The notes: generated from the letters alone by a model not told the origin. A stretch of 64,000 nt of DNA from Platanthera guangdongensis (GCA_039583875.1 CM077150.1:181974375-182038374), one strand, 5' to 3'. Shown: positions 10,373-20,579, counted from the stretch's first letter. Translations and numbers: made by a program.

Positions 10373-11937
10373 TTAGATATATTGCAATTCAATTTTATTC
10401 TTTTCAACATTATCCCTTAAGAAGTGATGCCTAATCTCTATGTGTTTTGTCCTACTATGGAGGACTGGATTTTGAGCTATAGAAATAGCACTGGTGTTAT
10501 CACAGAAGTTTTTTGACTTCTCTAAGTTGTAGCCATAGTCTAGGAGTTGGTTTTGAATCCATAAGATTTGTGAACAACAACTGCCTGCAGCCATATATTC
10601 AACTTCAGCAGTTGAAGTTGACACAAAAGTTTGTTTCTTACAAAACCAAGAGACAAGTCTGTCACCAAGGAACTGACAAGTTCCACTGGTGCTTTTCCTG
10701 TCAATTCTGCATCCAGCATAATCAGCATCAGAAAATCCAGTTAAATCAAATGCTGAATCTTTTGGATACCAGAGACCTAGATTTGGACAACTTTTAACAT
10801 ACCTGAGAATCCTCTTTACTAATGTTAGGTGTGACTCTCTAGGGCTTACTTGGAACCTAGTACATATACATGTAGCAAACATTATATCTGGTCTACTGGC
10901 TGTAAGGTACAGTAAAGAGCCAATCATTGCTCTATATGTTGTCTGATCAACAGGTTTCCCATGTTCATCAGCATCCAATACAGCATTAGTAGGCATAGGT
11001 GTTTTCATACAAGATTCTTCAGACATGCCAAATTTCTTAACTAATTCATTTGCATACTTGGTTTGAGAAATAAAGATGCCTTCAGCATGCTGTTTGACTT
11101 GCAATCCTAGGAAGAAGGATAGCTCACCCATGCTACTCATTTCAAATTTAGAATGCATTAGGTTGGAAAACCTTCTGCACAATTTTGAGTTAGTAGAACC
11201 AAAAATAATATCATCTACATAAATCTGTACTAGTAGGGTATGGGACTTAGGGGTTCTAATGAAAAGAGTTTGGTCTACTCTACCCCTTATAAATTCATTT
11301 TCCAAAAGAAAGCATGCTAGGGTCTCATACCATGCTCTAGGAGCTTGCTTGAGACCATATAATGCTTTGTTCAACCTAAAAACATAATCATGATAAGTTG
11401 GAGAGATAAAACCTGGAGGTTGTCTGACATATACTTCTTCTTTGATGTCTCCATTTAGAAATGTACTTTTGACATCCATCTGATATACCTTGAATCCTTT
11501 ATGTGCTGCATAAGCCAAAAATATTCTGATGGCTTCCAATCTTGCAACTGGTGCAAAAGTCTGGTCATAGTCTATTTTTCTTCTTGAGAATATCCTTGAG
11601 CAACTAGCCTTGCCTTGTTCCTTACAATTACTCCTTGATCATCCAGTTTGTTTCTGAACACCCACTTTGTTCCAACAATGGAGTGATCCTTAGGCTTTGG
11701 CACTAGTTCCCACACTTTGTTCCTTTCAAATTGATGCAACTCTTCTTGCATTGCAATGATCCAGTGTGGATCTTGCTCTGCATCTTGAATGGACTGAGGT
11801 TCAATTTGAGATAGAAAGCAGGTGTTTAACGGGTTTTGGTTGACCTGATTTCTGGTTTGTACACCAGCTGAGATATCTCCAATTATTTGGGAAATTGGAT
11901 GGTCTCTTGATGTTACTAAATCAATAGGGGGTGTTGA
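10373..11937 (-). pseudogene. pol: COP-B pol: reverse transcriptase and RNase H
   Basis: Copia-type RT copies element RNA into DNA, and RNase H removes the RNA. The clean frame 11539-10373 has [10 protein letters not shown] at residues 21-30 with the first catalytic Asp, the intact YVDD box at 107-110, and [13 protein letters not shown] near 58-70. RNase H has SDADYAGC near 270 and [10 protein letters not shown] near 314, and the frame stops early at a TAG-type codon near 10373. The RT N-terminus (11540-11937) is recognisable ([23 protein letters not shown]) but split by stop/frame lesions. Active-site residues survive, yet the frame as a whole is broken. Confidence 0.88.
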
Positions 11938-12465
11938 TTATTCACCAACCTGTGTTGTTGTTTCCTTTTGTGGTACAACAACTGGCTCTTCAAGTTGTTC
12001 TTCAATATGTTGAATACTTTCTTCATCTTCACTGCTTTCCTCTTTTTGAGTAACCTGTAACTTGTTCAAGTCTTCAACAAGAGAATGTTCCTGCAAAGGT
12101 TCTATGGTAGAAGAGATCTTCTCTTTGAAAGACATGTTAGATTCATCAAATGATATATGAACAGATTCCTCAATTTTTAGAGATGATTTATTATAAACCC
12201 TATAAGCCTTGCTGATCATGGAGTATCCCAGAAACACTCTTTCATCAGCTTTAGCTTGAAATTTTGCTAAATATTTCTTGTCATTATTATGTATGTAGCA
12301 AATACAACCAAAAACTCTAAAATAATCAACTTTAGGTTTCTTCCCTTTGAGTAATTCATAGGGAGTCTTTCCCTTTAGTTTATGTATCAAACTTTTATTC
12401 AGCACATAGTTTAAGGTGTTCACTGCCTCTGCCCAAAAGGATAGAGGGAGGTGAGCATCTGACAA
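11938..12465 (-). pseudogene. pol: COP-B pol: integrase C-terminal part
   Basis: 175-codon frame carrying the post-catalytic copia integrase region. LPLSFWAEAVNTLNYVLN is near the start, followed by GKTPYELLKGKKP, VFGCICYIH and FLGYSMISKAYRVYN, the usual GKGY-like copia C-terminal block, then an acidic linker to RT. It continues the integrase of 12482-13432 after a frame lesion at about 12482-12500, where the conserved ERKN motif is disrupted. The TAA at 11938 separates it from RT. Confidence 0.85.
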
Positions 12466-12481
12466 TAATGTAGTGGCAGAT

Positions 12482-13432
12482 TCAATAAGGGTTCTCTTTT
12501 TTCCTTTCAGCTACCGCATTTTGTTGAGGAGTTATAGGAGCTGAGAAAGTATGTCTGATCCCTTCACTCTGACAGAACTCTTGCATAAGAAGAGAATCAA
12601 ACTCTGTCCCATGATCACTTCTGATCAGGGCAATGTGAGTATTGAACTCAATCTGTATACATTTGAGAAACTCTGTCAAACACTTAAAGTTATCAGATTT
12701 CTTCCTCAGAAAGAACACCCAAGTGAATCTAGAGAAGTCATCTACAACTACTAAAGTGTAAGATTTCCCTCCTAGGCTTTGTACTGTGATGGGTCCAAAA
12801 AGATCCATGTGTAACAGATACAATATCCTAGGTGAATCACTCTTATTAAGTGACTTAAAACTATTTTTAGTTTGCTTGCCTAATTGACAAGCCCTGCAGA
12901 GTCCTTCCTTCTTGTAGGGGCCAGAAGGTAGTCCTCTAATAAGGTTGTTCTTGGATAGCCTAACAATAGTTCTAAGGTTTAGGTGTCCTAGTCTCTTATG
13001 CCATAAAATATTTGGTCTACAAACAGAATTGAACAGGCAAATATCTACATCTGTTGAAAGAAAATCTACTAGATAGATGTTACCTTTCCTTTTACCTGTC
13101 GACACAGTTGTGTTGTCCTCTGACTTGATTTTGCATAATGCTTTGCTGAAGGTCACCTGGTAGCCTTCATCACACAGCTGACTGATGCTTATTAAGTTGT
13201 GCTTCAGTCCTTCCACATAAGCTACCTTCTTGAATGTTACTGATCCAATCTGAACTGCACCATATCCTTTAGTTTGTCCAAAGTTTGAATCACCAAAGAT
13301 AACTTTGGGTCCAAGCTTGGCTCTAAAGGATGTGAGGTTGTCCTTGTTTCCTGTCATGTGCTTAGAGCACCCACTATCCAAGTACCACTGCTGGTTAGAT
13401 GTTGGATAGGTCTTCACCTGCACATAAGACAA
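12482..13432 (-). CDS. pol: COP-B pol: aspartic protease and integrase core
   Basis: Protease cuts the polyprotein; integrase joins the DNA copy to the genome. The protease active site is WYLDSGCSKHMTG (DSG at residues 19-21). An HHCC zinc domain follows, with HKRLGH and CRACQLGK at about 144-187. The DDE core has HMDLFGP, RSDHGTEFDS and TPQQNAVAERK at about 208, 273 and 304-313. The frame ends prematurely at 12482 by a shift after AERK. Pol lies in the +1 frame relative to gag, whose stop is at 13434-13436. No methionine opens this frame, so it depends on frameshifting or on an ancestral lesion. Confidence 0.88.
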   Translation of the reverse strand: MSYVQVKTYPTSNQQWYLDSGCSKHMTGNKDNLTSFRAKLGPKVIFGDSNFGQTKGYGAVQIGSVTFKKVAYVEGLKHNLISISQLCDEGYQVTFSKALCKIKSEDNTTVSTGKRKGNIYLVDFLSTDVDICLFNSVCRPNILWHKRLGHLNLRTIVRLSKNNLIRGLPSGPYKKEGLCRACQLGKQTKNSFKSLNKSDSPRILYLLHMDLFGPITVQSLGGKSYTLVVVDDFSRFTWVFFLRKKSDNFKCLTEFLKCIQIEFNTHIALIRSDHGTEFDSLLMQEFCQSEGIRHTFSAPITPQQNAVAERKKENPY

Positions 13433-13433
13433 T

Positions 13434-14939
13434 TCATTTGTTTTTGACCCAGTTTACCTTGGGCCTAGGTTGATAACCTTTAAACTCTGAAATAAAAGTC
13501 ATCCCAGGTTGACTCTTATAACCTTCAGGATGATATCTCCTTGGAGGTATAATCCATTCAGTATAAGGGTTAAAGATTTGGGATGAAGGACCCTTAGGAT
13601 TGGATTTTGATTTGCCCTTGAAAGACTTTCCAGAGCTCTGACCTCTGTTCGACGATCGTGGAGCTGCGTTCGATGATCTTGGGTCAGATCGTCGAGCTCC
13701 GTTCGACGGTCGACTATGGCAGAGTTCAGGAACTTGAGATCGTCGACCTGAGTTCGACGATTTTGCCTGAGATTGTCGATCTGTGTTCGGCGATCGTCGA
13801 TCTCCGTTCGACGGTTTCTGTTGGGACTTAGTTTTCTTAGGCAGATCAGAATTTTTCCTAGCTACCTCTACAACTCCCTTTCCTTTATCAGAAATGAATT
13901 TGATTGGAGTTGTTAGAACTATGGGTTGGCTGGATGAAGCACCCAAGCCCAGTGTACTATTAAATCTGGAGTTCACTGTGCTTGTGATGTCCATCAGCAT
14001 GATACTTCTCCCATTAAGGGATTCTTCAAGCTTCTTGGCCTTAGATAGCTCACCTTTCAGTGAAGCTATCTGCTCCCTACAGCACTCCAACTCCTGAGAG
14101 AGTTTGAAGTTTTCTGACTTTAAGGTATTATGTTCAGATAAATGATTTCTGAGAGAGATAATTTCTTTCTCAGATTTTAGCAGGTCTAAACATAATGCTT
14201 TAAACTCAGATTTAAAGTCCTCTGAATTAAAATCAAATGAACTAATTACCTGATCTTCTTCAGGTTGAGTCTCTGAATCTGACTCTGACTCTTCTTCATC
14301 TGAATTATGTTGAGAGGCATTGATTGCCATCATGCAGAACTCTTTCTCTTCTGCATCATCTTCATCATCACTGGAGCTGGATGAGGCTTCTGACTCCTCT
14401 TCAGTCTCACTCCAGGATTCAGCAACAAACCCCTTTCTTGTGTGTTTGTTTTTACTTGAGGAGGGTTTGTCATTGCCATTCCTCTTGGATTCTTTCTCCT
14501 TTCTACTTTCTTTCTTGTCCCTTCTGTCCTTGTTTTTGTTTTCTGGACAGTCAGGAACAATGTGCCCTGGTTTCTTGCAACCAAAGCAGACAATTTCCTT
14601 ATTATTAATTGACTTATCATACCTTGGATTATCATGCTCCTTGTATGATCTCCTTCTGAAGTCCTTTCTGGCCATCTTGTAAAATCTTTTGGCCAAGAGA
14701 CTGAGCAGTTCATCATTGCCTGTGACTTTGTCTTCAGGCTGATCTTCAGTTGCCTTGAATGCTATTGTCTTCTCTTTTCTTGTGGCTGGTGAGGCAGCCT
14801 TCTGTTCTTCTTCTCTATTCTTAATGAGTAGCTCATAAGATTTGAGCTTACCCAATAGAGCTTCAGTGGTGATCTCATTCAAACTTCTGGCATCCTTGAT
14901 TGGCCAGATTCTTGAATCCCAAGTGCTAGGGAAGCACAT
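13434..14939 (-). CDS. gag: COP-B gag: main part with zinc knuckle, coiled coil and Arg/Ser repeat
   Basis: The gag coat protein packages element RNA. This 501-residue frame follows an in-frame TAA and holds the end of the copia gag domain (CFPSTWDSRIWPIKDARSL). A CCHC knuckle CFGCKKPGHIVPDC is at 118-131, followed by acidic Ser/Glu runs and a probable coiled coil at about 245-310 with Leu/Lys/Glu heptads. A repeat of SNGARRS-like 7-residue units at about 379-433 is encoded by the same hairpin motif found in the LTR. It ends KVNWVKNK just before the protease, in another frame. COP-C keeps the same architecture and the same stop. Confidence 0.88.
   Translation of the reverse strand: MCFPSTWDSRIWPIKDARSLNEITTEALLGKLKSYELLIKNREEEQKAASPATRKEKTIAFKATEDQPEDKVTGNDELLSLLAKRFYKMARKDFRRRSYKEHDNPRYDKSINNKEIVCFGCKKPGHIVPDCPENKNKDRRDKKESRKEKESKRNGNDKPSSSKNKHTRKGFVAESWSETEEESEASSSSSDDEDDAEEKEFCMMAINASQHNSDEEESESDSETQPEEDQVISSFDFNSEDFKSEFKALCLDLLKSEKEIISLRNHLSEHNTLKSENFKLSQELECCREQIASLKGELSKAKKLEESLNGRSIMLMDITSTVNSRFNSTLGLGASSSQPIVLTTPIKFISDKGKGVVEVARKNSDLPKKTKSQQKPSNGDRRSPNTDRQSQAKSSNSGRRSQVPELCHSRPSNGARRSDPRSSNAAPRSSNRGQSSGKSFKGKSKSNPKGPSSQIFNPYTEWIIPPRRYHPEGYKSQPGMTFISEFKGYQPRPKVNWVKNK
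13656..13815 (-). repeat. Hairpin-motif array inside COP-B gag
   Basis: Quasi-palindromes at 13656-13678, 13688-13710, 13739-13761, 13772-13794 and 13793-13815, the same 23-nt unit as in the LTR and before ORF3, with one to three mismatches. Read on - they encode SNGARRS-type heptapeptides. COP-C has the equivalent at about 42285-42460. Confidence 0.8.
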
Positions 14940-14957
14940 TCGAATTTTGTCATTAAG

Positions 14958-15451
14958 TTAAGTTAGTGAGATCTCTTTATCCAAGGTCCTGAGTTCACTG
15001 ACTATTAGACTGAGCCTGTTGTACATATCTCCAACTGACTCAGTTTCTCCCTTCTTGAAATTCTCATATTGAGATATGAGGTGGGATCTCCTGTCCTTTC
15101 TCTCATCAGCTGAGCCTGAGACTATTTCAGAGAGTTTATCCCAGATTTCCTTTGCTGAATTGCATTCAGCTACCTTTTGAAAGATGTCATCAGACATGGT
15201 CTGGGCTAAGATGTTCATAGCCTTGGCATCAGCTACCTTCCATTTCTTGATATCAGCATCTATTCCTGATGGAGGTGGAACAACATTTGTACTTGAGTTC
15301 TCTGGAGGTCTTGGACAAACTGTCAAAACAGAGTTAAAATATCCTCGTCAATAAAATTCATGTATAATCTGATCCTTGCTTTCCAAAGTGCAAACTTGGA
15401 TAGATTGCACACTGGAGGTCTGGTGCTAGCATAATCTTTGTTTTGGGCCAT
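14958..15451 (-). pseudogene. gag: COP-B gag N-terminal part, frameshifted
   Basis: The likely gag start is the ATG at 15451-15449, opening MAQNKDYASTRPPVCN and then FALWKARIRLYM, the typical N-terminus of plant copia gag. The frame runs into a TGA at about 15328 and coding resumes one frame over at 15326, with the gag core (AKAMNILAQTMSDDIFQKVAECNSA region, KKGETESVGDMYNRL). A TAA near 14958 separates it from the next gag block in the same frame. About 115 bp of leader lie between PBS and ATG. Confidence 0.82.
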
Positions 15452-15567
15452 GATTTGTGAAAACAAAATCTAATACTAAACTCAAAAGAAAACAGATCTA
15501 ACTAGGAATCTTTGGGTTCAGGTGTTAGCCTGTGCAACCACCAAGGTGTGGTATGTTTAACCAACCT

Positions 15568-15580
15568 GGCTCTGATACCA
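15568..15580 (-). other. COP-B primer-binding site (initiator tRNA-Met)
   Basis: On - it reads TGGTATCAGAGCC, complementary to the 3' end of plant initiator tRNA-Met, two bases from the 5' LTR end at 15583. This is the site where minus-strand DNA synthesis starts. Confidence 0.92.
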
Positions 15581-15582
15581 AT

Positions 15583-17090
15583 TGAAAGTGCAGGTAGATC
15601 TGATATACTCTAGAGGGGGGTGAATAGAGTATATGGTGCTTGAAAACTTTTTACAACAATTGTTGTAATCTGAGTGAGCAGGGAAGCAATTATAAATCTA
15701 ATCACAGAACTAAACTAATCACAAAATAATCACAGAACAATCACAACCAGAAACAAAAATAAAGACAAGCAAGTCAGAAGACACAAGGAGCTATAGTGGT
15801 TCCCCTAAACTTGGGTACATCCACTCTTCTACCACCCTAGGTAGGAATCCACTACAGGATGAGTTGATCAGGTGTCCTGGGCACCAATGAGCTTTTGATA
15901 AGGTGCTCAAAAACCAAATCAGATTTTTTGATCAGGTGTCTTGCCACCAATGAGCTTTTGACAAGGTGCTCAAAAACCAAACTCAAACTTTTGAAGGGAG
16001 TTTAAGAAACCCTTTACAGAGATGGGGATGAGAGATTTATGGAAGTCTTCTCTTTCTCAGAGCAGCAGAGAAGACTATGTGGATTTGATGGTGTCAAAGC
16101 TTCCCCTGAGTCCTTGAGATATTCAGGAAAAGAAGCTTTGTTGTAGGGTGATAGGCCTTCAGAAGTTGATCTCCAGCAACAGCTGAAATGTTAGGTGTCT
16201 GGAGTCTTGAAAGATGTTGGCCTTGAACACTTGAGACAAGAGAGATCAGAAGATTTCAGAAAGTTTGATCTCCTTGGATGTGTGTTCTTCAGAGAATTCT
16301 TTGAGACAGAGAATATTTTGTTCTTGTTCTTCTTGTTTGTGTTCTGAGGATTGATGATGTCTAAGAGAGATTCAAAAATCTTTTGTCTTTTATTCTCTAG
16401 TACTGAATAGAAAAACATCCTCTATCAAGAATAGCCGTTGGCCTGCATTAATTGCATCCTTAATTGCAAAATGTCTTCTGGAGGAAAGTCCAAAGAAACA
16501 TTCCTTGATAATCCCTTGAAACTTGGTCCAGAAATAAATGAAAACGGCTAGAAAATCTTCTGAATTAATTGTTGAATAACTCCTTAACTGATCTGAATTT
16601 GAATCTTGAAAATCCTTGAAGTCATCAGAAAATGTCGAACTGAGCTCTACTATCGTCGAACTGAGCTCAGCGATATGGACTTATACAGCAACAAAATATC
16701 GTCGATCTAAGCTCAAAGATCGTCGAATTGAGCTCAAAGATCGAGATCCAATGCTAAGTCAAGATCATCGAACTAAGCTCACAGATCATCGAATGGAGTT
16801 CGACGATTTGTGGAAGTTGAGCTCAGCGATCGTTGAATGGAGTTCGACGATCTGTCGAAGTTGAGCTAGATGATCGTCGATTGGAGTTCGACGAATCGTC
16901 GTGCTGAGCTCGACGATATGACTTAGTCTCAAACTGAAAAATTCTTGGTCTTGAGGGCAGCTTTCAAACCTAGACTTCTAACCCTTAGACTCAATTCTAA
17001 TTGACCTTTAGATCTATACAGGAGGTCAAAAAACTGGTTTCCTAGAGACATAGTGATCCTGACCCAAATTAGTAATAGGGTGTTCCAACA
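15583..17090 (-). repeat. COP-B 5' LTR
   Basis: 1508 bp, partner of 4981-6504. It contains the palindrome at 15651-15668 and the hairpin array at about 16630-16920. In the array several CG pairs present in the 3' LTR read CA or TG, as around 16760-16790, consistent with methyl-cytosine decay after insertion. Confidence 0.95.
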
Positions 17091-17095
17091 GCGCG

Positions 17096-18784
17096 GAAGA
17101 TGGTGAAGGAGATCCGGCCATTAGAGAGGCTTCGGTGCTCCAAATCGCGAGCCGAGTTCGGATTCGTGGAGGCAAGATCATTGCGAAGGTTTCATCCGGC
17201 TAAGTTTCCATGGCTAGGAAGAGGGGTCGGAAGGTAACGACACTTCTCCTCTTGGTTTTAGGATGCGTTTCTTGCATCTCTTATTTCCATGGTTTTTGGG
17301 CACCAATCTCTCATATGAGAGGCGTTTTGGTCGCCAAGGTTCAAGAGAAACCTCCGGGTCGATTGAGTCCGTCCCCGACATGATTTTGCATTAGAGATCC
17401 GCTCCGTTAGTGGATTAGGCATGATGGGTGAAGCCGTGGTCGCGACCGTTAGTCCGACCCGGTGATGTTGCATACGAGCTTTAGGGTTTTGGTAGAAACC
17501 CGTTGCGGAAAGAGGCCGTTTATGATATTTGTGATGTTTTCCCCGTTTTCTCGTGTGAGTACGTGTAGCCAGAACCGGACAAGGTTAGCTCCTCATTGGC
17601 AGTAGATGGTTTCCTTGGTGGACAAGGTTAGCTCCCCATTGGTTGTAGATGGTTTCCTTGGTGCCCGGGAACGCTGTAGTACGAATGAGGGATTATGGTG
17701 GAACTGGTTTGGTTTGTGATGTGCCAAGACGTGGCTGTCTCTGTGATCGGCTGGCTATCCCGTGACGTGCAAGTCATGTGTGGAAAGTGCCCCGGCGAGA
17801 CTAGTCCCCTTTTTGTGAGACTGACGAGAACACCGAGCATGGGGCAAGCACGGGCAATGAGGCCATGAGCGGGTGGGGTCCAACAAGGGTTCTTAGAATC
17901 GGTCAGTGTGTTGGACGGAATCCTGACATGAGAAGTCAGAGTTTGCCGGCAAGCCCGGGTCTACGACCGTGAGCGGGTGGGGCCTTGGAAAGAGTTCCGT
18001 GTGGCGGCTTGTATGTCATTGGGGGATTGTGGTTCCCCTTTGTTTGCAGCTTTATACCAATGGGGAAATGATGAGTACCCAAATATTGTTTTTGTTGTGC
18101 TAGATGCATACGCTATAGGGTGCCTTAGGTGAAGCCCGGGTGTTGCATTCATGTTGCATAGTAGGCCCTTTTATTATATGTTCAACAGTAGAGAACATGT
18201 ATGATGTTTGAGACATCCAAGCATGTTTCCTTAGTTGCTTTTCTTGCTTATGAATATTGCATACGAAGTGCTAACTTGCAAGTTAGAGGAGTACCCCGGG
18301 GTCCGTTAGGGGCGGCCGGGAGGAGATGTGTTTGTTACACAGTTTGAGGTCAGCCTTTGTTGACCCACGTTACCACCAATTTTTACAGGACAAGCATCGC
18401 AAGCAGGAGCTAGCTCGCCGGCCAAAAAGGCCTAAGCCTCATGAAGAGTACCGCTTTGCTTTAGCTTTACTTATTTGACATTGTATGTTTGATGCTCCTG
18501 TATTCCGGCTTGCATGCCGAGGTAGTTTTGGGGTGCTAATGCACGTTCTTGACTGTTTTTATTATTTGAGCTTCAGACTCACTTTTGTTGTAAGGCCTTA
18601 AGGCCATCTCTAATCTCCTATATGTGTGGATATCTTCTAGTCTCTTTGATGTTTCTGTTGTGTTGTGTCTTGAGTTTTGAGATTGGGTAGTTATATCATC
18701 TTATAATATTAAAGCTGTGGCGTCTGTATATTGTGGGGCCCCGGCCGGACCCATATTATACGGTCATTACAGGGAGGTTTTACA
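17096..18784 (+). repeat. GYP-A 5' LTR, second part
   Basis: Continues 4216-4980 after COP-B. GCGCG at 17091-17095 is the right-hand copy of the COP-B target. It aligns to 24369-26060 of the 3' LTR and ends TTTTACA. It includes a tandem duplication of about 46 bp (about 17576-17664, GACAAGGTTAGCTCC...TTTCCTTGGTG), also in the 3' LTR near 24850-24937. No gene is seen. Confidence 0.93.
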
Positions 18785-18787
18785 ATT

Positions 18788-18800
18788 TGGTATCAAAGCG
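18788..18800 (+). other. GYP-A primer-binding site
   Basis: TGGTATCAAAGCG lies three bases after the LTR end. It matches the initiator tRNA-Met type PBS apart from one or two positions. Confidence 0.88.
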
Positions 18801-18918
18801 AGGTTAGATCCAAGGTCAGTGCATATAGAAGATATCCACATAGGAGTAATGCGGGACCATGAGTGTCCTTATGTTTGAGTCTTGTGATTAGAGATTGATT
18901 CCTTATTTTCTTGCTTTT

Positions 18919-20086
18919 ATGAAGAGTGCAAGCAACAAGGCGGGTACGTCGAGACCAAGAGACGAGCTTTCGGCGAGCAGTGCCACTGCTCCGGGTTTTT
19001 TGGGCACGGGGGTAAACCCGGCCGATTTCTATCGCATGCTTGCGGAAGAAATGTTGGCAGCCCAAGCTGCAGTGACAGCTCAGGTAGCAACCCCTGCTAC
19101 ACCAGAAACGGCGACGGCCGTGCTAGGAGGAGAAGCCAGGCGAGTGGAGCCTTTGGCAAAATGGATGGTTGTCGGACATGGAGACCGGCACATGAAATAT
19201 TTTCTGAGCTTCCATCCCCCGACATTCAAGGGAGTCGGTACCTCGACTGATGCGGAGGATTGGTGGGCAAGGATGCAAGAACTTCAGAGGGTGGCGGAGA
19301 TGCTAGAAGATAAGAAATCTGAGTTTGCGACCTTCATGTTAGAAGGAGACGCAAAGCTGTGGTGGGTGAGCCATAGCGGCCACCAATTTCCTGGACGCAC
19401 CCCGTCCATAGAAGAGTTTGGGGATGCTTTTCTAAAGAAGTACATTCCCGTTTCAACGAGATTGGCCCTTCAGAGGCAGTTTCTGCACTTGGTGCAGCGA
19501 GATAAGACGGTGGACGAGTATGTGCAAGAGTTCACCCATTTGGGTCGTTACGCAGGAACAATGATGGCAGCTGATGTAGAGAGGGATAACCTCTTCTACC
19601 AAGGACTGAGGGAGAATCTGAGGCAACCCCTCATTTCCATGAAGAGAGCTGGTTTTAATGAGCTAGTTGAGCCTGCCAGGATATTAGAGAGTGATCTGGA
19701 GCGAACCCAACATCGTAAGGGTTTCACTCCCAAGCAATGGGAAGGGAAGCCTTGCCAATCCCAGGGAAAGTCTGAAGGGAATAGGTGGGGGAAAAATCCT
19801 CACACTTCCAGGTCCGGTGAGAAGAGCAAGTGGATGTCTGGAGGTTCTCACTATAGGGGACCGCCGACGTGCTACAACTGCGGTAAGATGGGGCACATCG
19901 CTCGTGTGTGTCCTCAAGGAGGATTGGAGCAAGAGGCAAGGCAGGAGCAGACTGTGCGCTCCGGCCCCAGTGCCACAGAGAAAGGGAAGATGGCGGAGTC
20001 TAGTGCTTCTCGGTTCCAACCGGTGCAACCAAGGGCCTATAACCTTGGACAGCAGGAAGAGATCCGCCAAACCGATGTGGTGACAG
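18919..20086 (+). CDS. gag: GYP-A gag (first exon of an intron-containing gag-pol)
   Basis: Gag of a Tekay/Del-like gypsy element. I take the ATG at 18919 (MKSASNKAGTSRP), since the open frame upstream to 18895 lacks an ATG. The retrotransposon gag domain lies at about 85-260, with FHPPTFKGVGTSTDAEDWW, EGDAKLWWVSH, FLKKYIPVSTR and FLHLVQRDKTVDEYVQEF. A CCHC knuckle CYNCGKMGHIARVC is at about 315-328. The frame continues intact to VVTG at 20086, where a GT-AG segment begins. Unspliced, translation ends at TAG 20155-20157. Confidence 0.88.
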
Positions 20087-20157
20087 GTATGAGGAAATTT
20101 AAGTTTAACTTTGTGCTTCATACTTTTAGACCTTTATGTGTGATGTCTATGTTATAG
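20087..20157 (+). other. Putative 71-bp intron between GYP-A gag and protease
   Basis: Begins GTATGAGG after ACAG and ends GTTATAG before GCTTC. It is rich in A/T inside a GC-richer coding region. Its length is not a multiple of three, and removal brings the gag frame directly into the protease frame at a Gly codon (phase 1). The last three bases, TAG, are both the 3' splice site and the gag stop if the RNA is unspliced. GYP-C has a similar segment at the same codon (48255-48345). Confidence 0.7.
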
Positions 20158-20579
20158 GCTTCATATTAGTTTCCGGATACCCCGCTAGGGTATTGTTCGA
20201 TATGAGAGCATCACACTCCTTTCTTGCGGAGAGCTTCATCCGGAGAATAGGAGTTGAGTCATTTTTGGCGGATGCGGAGCTGAAAGTGCGCATGCCCAAT
20301 GGGTCATCCATGACCACCGGGGCCAAAGGGTGCATTTGTTTTGAGCTGGATGGAGTTGACTTCGTATTGGTAGCAGCAATTTTACCATTGGTTGAGTTTG
20401 ATGTGATTTTGGGCATGGACTGGCTTGCAGAGCAGCACACCAGTATTGATTGCCTATCCAAGGTGGTGACCCTAAGGAGCAAGGGGCAGGCGAAAGTCAA
20501 GTTTGTGGGCATTAGCGGAGTGGTCTGTTCCCTGATTTCGCCTTGCAGTTGGTGCGGGCAGTTAACCAGGGTGGAATAG
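20158..20579 (+). pseudogene. pol: GYP-A pol: aspartic protease, active site mutated
   Basis: Retroviral-type protease region. It has LVSGYPARVLFDMRASHSF in place of the usual D-T/S-G-A-S-H-S-F, so the catalytic Asp-Thr-Gly is Asp-Met-Arg. The second hydrophobic motif VEFDVILGMDWL is normal for the family. The frame joins gag if the 20087-20157 segment is removed. It runs out of frame near 20543 and stops at 20577-20579, while the true pol frame continues as [15 protein letters not shown]. The protease is predicted inactive. Confidence 0.85.

Larger units (their letters stand above)
4981..17090 (-). mobile_element. COP-B: complete Sirevirus-type Ty1/copia element
   Basis: A 12,110-bp element on -, bounded by LTRs 4981-6504 (3') and 15583-17090 (5'). 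Both begin TGTTGGAACA and end TTTCA on -, and GCGCG flanks the element at 4976-4980 and 17091-17095. The order on - is 5' LTR, tRNA-iMet PBS, gag, protease-integrase-RT-RNase H (copia order), a spacer with hairpin array, a long third ORF, polypurine tract and 3' LTR. Size, polypurine tract and extra ORF fit the Sirevirus lineage. Frameshifts and stops in gag, IN-RT and ORF3 make it non-functional as it stands. Confidence 0.95.

Noticed and set aside
13434..13475. GT...GCAG segment read as a gag/pol intron in COP-B, by analogy with the gypsy elements
   Set aside because: Only about 40 bp, below the usual minimum for plant introns; a +1 frameshift or old lesion is more likely.
18785..18800. tRNA-like sequence
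   Set aside because: Only the primer-binding site complementary to a tRNA 3' end; no tRNA cloverleaf is present here or at the other PBS sites.
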